DNA of 8,787 bases from positions 1 to 8,787 of the forward strand of contig JAEYOB010000471.1 of NCBI GenBank assembly GCA_023412175.1. Reading direction: 5' to 3'. Position numbers and translations under genes: made by a program. Positions 6,688 through 8,787 of the stretch are shown piece after piece. The notes beneath the pieces are model-generated. The model was given only the letters and a program-made list of their open reading frames with translations, had not been told where the DNA came from and did not search any database. The number at the start of each line of letters is the position of its first letter. Position 1 is the first letter of the stretch. Source of the stretch: Pseudomonadota bacterium. GTDB lineage: Bacteria; Pseudomonadota; Alphaproteobacteria; Azospirillales; Azospirillaceae.

Positions 6688-7584
6688 ATGCGTCCGCTCC
6701 ACATCCTGCTCGCCGTTTCGGTGGCCGCCGTCTGGGGCTTCAACTTCGTCGCCATCAAGGTCGGGCTGCGGGACATGCCGCCCCTGCTGTTCACCGCGCT
6801 ACGCTTCGTGCTGGCGGCGACGCCCCTGCTGGTGCTGGGGGTAAAGGGCGGTCCCCCGGTGGCGTGGCGCTACATACTGGGGATCGGCCTCGTCATGGGG
6901 GCGCTGCAGTTCGCGCTCCTGTTCGGCGGCATCGACGCCGGCATGCCCGCCGGCCTGTCGTCGCTGGTGCTGCAAAGCCAGGCGTTCTTCACGCTGCTGT
7001 TCGCCGCCCTGCTGCTCGGCGACCGGCCGGGGCCCCGCCCCCTCGTCGGCATGGCGGTGGCGTTTGCCGGCATCGGCCTGATCGCCTGGGAGATGCAGGC
7101 CGGCGGTTCCCTGCTCGGCCTCGGGCTGGTGATCGCCGCGGCGGTCGCCTGGGGTGCCGGCAACATCATCATGAAGCAGGCCAAGGCGCCCGACCTGTTC
7201 CGCCTGATGCTGTGGGTCAGCCTCGTGCCGCCGCTGCCGCTGTTCCTGCTGTCTCTCGGCCTGGAAGGGCCGGAGCGGATCGTCCAGGCGATCACCGGGC
7301 TGACGTGGCCGGGCTTCGCCTCGCTGGCCTACATCGCCGCGGGCGCCACGCTCTTCGGCTTCGCGAGCTGGGGCTTCCTGCTCCGCCACCATCCCGCAAG
7401 CCTAGAGGTGCCCTTCTCGCTGCTGGTGCCGATCTTCGGCATGAGTTCAGGCGCGCTGCTGCTCGGGGAAGACTTCAGCCCGGTGAAGGTCGCCGGTGCC
7501 GTGCTGGTGTTCGGCGGGTTGGCGATCACCGTGCTGAGGCGGCCGCAGGGACGGACGGCCCCCGCGGCCACACCCGGCCGTTAA
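6688..7584 (+). CDS. eamA: EamA-type DMT superfamily exporter
   Basis: This is a 298-aa inner-membrane transporter of the drug/metabolite transporter superfamily with two tandem EamA domains (about residues 5-132 and 137-283) and about ten hydrophobic segments. It resembles what I recall of E. coli EamA (YdeD), an exporter of O-acetylserine and cysteine pathway metabolites. Shared features are WGFNFVAIKVGL (16-27), GMPAGLSSLVLQSQAFFT (85-102), WGAGN (145-149) and SLLVPIFG near 264-271. The C-terminal tail (from RRPQGR at 284-289) is basic, as expected for a cytoplasmic end. The start at 6688 lies one base after the lipoprotein stop and has only a weak upstream purine stretch, which fits translational coupling. 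An in-frame ATG at 6646 inside the lipoprotein gene is rejected because it would add 14 non-hydrophobic residues. Family membership is certain. The substrate is inferred from similarity only, as DMT exporters vary widely. Confidence 0.92.
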   Translation: MRPLHILLAVSVAAVWGFNFVAIKVGLRDMPPLLFTALRFVLAATPLLVLGVKGGPPVAWRYILGIGLVMGALQFALLFGGIDAGMPAGLSSLVLQSQAFFTLLFAALLLGDRPGPRPLVGMAVAFAGIGLIAWEMQAGGSLLGLGLVIAAAVAWGAGNIIMKQAKAPDLFRLMLWVSLVPPLPLFLLSLGLEGPERIVQAITGLTWPGFASLAYIAAGATLFGFASWGFLLRHHPASLEVPFSLLVPIFGMSSGALLLGEDFSPVKVAGAVLVFGGLAITVLRRPQGRTAPAATPGR

Positions 7585-7603
7585 ACCAAGCGCCGTTAAA
7601 CCA
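7577..7603. repeat. 15-base tandem duplication across the eamA/hydrolase convergent stops
   Basis: GCCGTTAAACCA occurs at 7577-7588 and again at 7592-7603, giving a 15-base period and 1.8 copies. The TTAA in the first copy provides the eamA stop (TAA, 7582-7584). The TTAA in the second copy provides the stop of the minus-strand hydrolase (7598-7596). Because 15 is a multiple of three, both reading frames are unchanged by the duplication. Confidence 0.9.
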
Positions 7604-8453
7604 GATACTGCCTCAGGAACTCCACCGTGCGCGTCCATGCAAGCTTGGCGGCCTGCTCGTTGTAGCGCTCGGCCGAGGTGTCGTTGTTGAAGGCGTGGTT
7701 AACGCCCTCGTACATGTGGATCTCGTGCGGGACGCCGGCCTTCTTCAGCGCCTCCTCGTAGCCCGGTACACCGGCGTTGACGCCCTGGTCGAGACCGGCG
7801 TAATGCAGCAGCAGCGGCGCCTTGATGGAGCCGACCTGAGCCGGGTCGGGCGAGCGGCCGTAATAGACGACCGCACCCTTGAGGTCCGGTGCCTTGATGG
7901 CGAACTGGTTGACCATGCCGCCGCCCCAGCAGAAGCCCACCGCCCCGACCTTGCCGGACGAGTAGCGGTAGGACAGCAGGTAGCTCTGCGCCGAGACGAG
8001 GTTGTTCACCGTCTTGCCGGCATCGAGCTGGCCGATCATCTCGCGCGCCCGGTCGGCGTCCTGCGGGGTGCCGCCCAGCGGCGACAGCAGGTCCGGCGCC
8101 ATGGCGACGAACCCTTCCGTGGCGAAGCGGCGCACCACGTCCTCGATGTGCGGGTTGAGGCCGCGGTTTTCATGGACGACGATCACCGCAGGCGACCGCT
8201 CCGCCGTCTTCGGCCGCGCCACATAGCCGCGCACATCGCCGGTGGCGCCCTGGAAGGTGACGTTGTCGATGGAGATGCGCGTATCGTTGGCGTCCACCAT
8301 CGCCGCGCGGGCATAGTTCGGCTCGATGGCCGTCAAGATCGCCGGCACCGCTGCGGCGGAGCCCGCCAGCGCCGCCAGCCGTTCCAGGAACACCCGGCGC
8401 GGCAGCGGCGCATGCGTGTACTCGTCGTACAGCTCGATGATCTTCTGGTCCAT
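7596..8453 (-). CDS. Dienelactone hydrolase family protein with twin-arginine N-terminus
   Basis: This is a 285-aa alpha/beta hydrolase of the dienelactone hydrolase family. The expected Cys-Asp-His triad is visible: C175 in GFCWGG, D222 in HYAGLDQG and H253 in GVNHAFNN. The conserved glutamate E95 in VHENRG is the residue that in the model enzyme helps activate the cysteine. The N-terminal extension before the hydrolase fold has PRRVFLERL (18-26), then a moderately hydrophobic Ala-rich stretch (27-42) and an Ala-X-Ala-like site near residue 50. This resembles a Tat signal, so export to the periplasm is possible. The 17 residues before the twin arginine are long and acidic, and the hydrophobic core is short, so a cytoplasmic location is not excluded. 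The start has GGAGG 8 bases upstream; the stop is TAA. The substrate is unknown, because this family includes many non-catabolic members and no chlorocatechol genes are nearby. It lies 69 bases downstream of lolD on the same strand and converges with eamA. Confidence 0.93.
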   Translation of the reverse strand: MDQKIIELYDEYTHAPLPRRVFLERLAALAGSAAAVPAILTAIEPNYARAAMVDANDTRISIDNVTFQGATGDVRGYVARPKTAERSPAVIVVHENRGLNPHIEDVVRRFATEGFVAMAPDLLSPLGGTPQDADRAREMIGQLDAGKTVNNLVSAQSYLLSYRYSSGKVGAVGFCWGGGMVNQFAIKAPDLKGAVVYYGRSPDPAQVGSIKAPLLLHYAGLDQGVNAGVPGYEEALKKAGVPHEIHMYEGVNHAFNNDTSAERYNEQAAKLAWTRTVEFLRQYLV

Positions 8454-8522
8454 GCAATCCCCCTCCCGTTCTTGGCTTCGGGGAGTGTGGGGTCTCCCGC
8501 GCCGGTCGGCAACGGCAGGGGG

Positions 8523-8787
8523 TCAGATTTCCACAGGATGCGGAATATGTTCGATCAGCACGCCTTCGCGCATTTCGAGCACGCGGTCCATGCGGCGCGC
8601 CAACTCAAGGTTGTGGGTGGCGATCAGAGCGCCGACGCGGGCCTTGCGGACGATCTCCGTCAGCATGGCGAACACGCCCTCGGCGGTGTGCGGGTCGAGG
8701 TTGCCGGGCGGCTCGTCGGCGATCAGCAGGCCTGGCGCGTTGGCCAGCGCGCGGGCGATGGCGACGCGCTGCTGCTCGCCGCCGGAC
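8523..8787 (-). CDS. lolD: Lipoprotein-releasing ABC transporter ATP-binding protein LolD (partial, C-terminal part)
   Basis: The gene runs off the right edge; only the last 87 codons and the TGA stop are present. LolD is the cytoplasmic ATPase of the LolCDE complex that extracts outer-membrane lipoproteins from the inner membrane and passes them to LolA. The fragment begins in the ABC signature ([14 protein letters not shown]) and contains Walker B LLIADEPP with the catalytic Glu at fragment residue 25, the D-loop NLD (29-31) and the H-loop histidine in ATHN (58). [12 protein letters not shown] and [15 protein letters not shown] fit LolD better than other MacB/FtsE-like ATPases. The usual DEPTGNLD reads DEPPGNLD here. 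The neighbourhood with dnaE supports LolD. The membrane partner (lolC/E) would be expected further upstream, outside the window. FtsE- or MacB-type ATPase is the main alternative. Confidence 0.85.
   Translation of the reverse strand, partial: SGGEQQRVAIARALANAPGLLIADEPPGNLDPHTAEGVFAMLTEIVRKARVGALIATHNLELARRMDRVLEMREGVLIEHIPHPVEI

Noticed and set aside
6219..6794. Minus-strand frame opposite the lipoprotein gene
   Set aside because: The Gly/Ala/Glu-rich translation has no domain, and the frame overlaps a better-supported gene with a signal peptide and ribosome-binding site.
6799..7392. Minus-strand frame opposite eamA
   Set aside because: It is the antisense of a membrane protein, giving a Gln/Glu/Arg-rich sequence without any family resemblance; it is a shadow frame.
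8454..8522. A terminator between lolD and the hydrolase gene
   Set aside because: The 69-base gap is G/C-rich but contains no stem followed by a T-run, so cotranscription remains possible.

Overview
The window looks like chromosomal core-genome DNA from a GC-rich alphaproteobacterium, most likely a Rhodospirillales member close to Azospirillum. This rests on recalled resemblance of the S2, EF-Ts and DnaE proteins and on recalled alphaproteobacterial gene order (lolD near dnaE, rpsB-tsf nearby); no search was run. There is no sign of a mobile element, CRISPR array, prophage, tRNA or rRNA.

Layout from left to right. On the minus strand, rpsB (ribosomal protein S2) is followed by tsf (EF-Ts). 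They are separated by a 107-base spacer holding a strong intrinsic-terminator-like hairpin. rpsB has a recognisable sigma-70-type promoter and a roughly 115-nt leader able to fold into a small branched structure. Divergent from rpsB is a 126-codon helical hypothetical gene on the plus strand. It converges on dnaE (minus strand, 1159 aa), the replicative DNA polymerase III alpha subunit. Upstream of dnaE and divergent from it is a two-gene plus-strand unit: a small lipoprotein of unknown function, then an EamA-type DMT exporter that starts one base after the lipoprotein stop. The exporter converges with a minus-strand dienelactone-hydrolase-family gene carrying an N-terminal twin-arginine motif. 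The right edge cuts a minus-strand ABC ATPase whose C-terminal part reads as LolD.

How the genes fit together: rpsB/tsf serve translation, dnaE serves replication, and lolD serves lipoprotein sorting to the outer membrane. The lipoprotein-eamA pair and the hydrolase look like an accessory insertion between lolD and dnaE, which I recall as neighbours in many alphaproteobacteria. The hydrolase may be cotranscribed with lolD, since it lies 69 bases downstream on the same strand.

I found no convincing undescribed system. The better leads are regulatory or evolutionary: the hairpin between rpsB and tsf, the structured rpsB leader, a repeated motif plus dyad at the rpsB promoter, a 15-base tandem duplication that carries the stop codons of two convergent genes, an unusual proline in the LolD Walker B region, and a DnaE clamp-binding motif without its usual glutamine.
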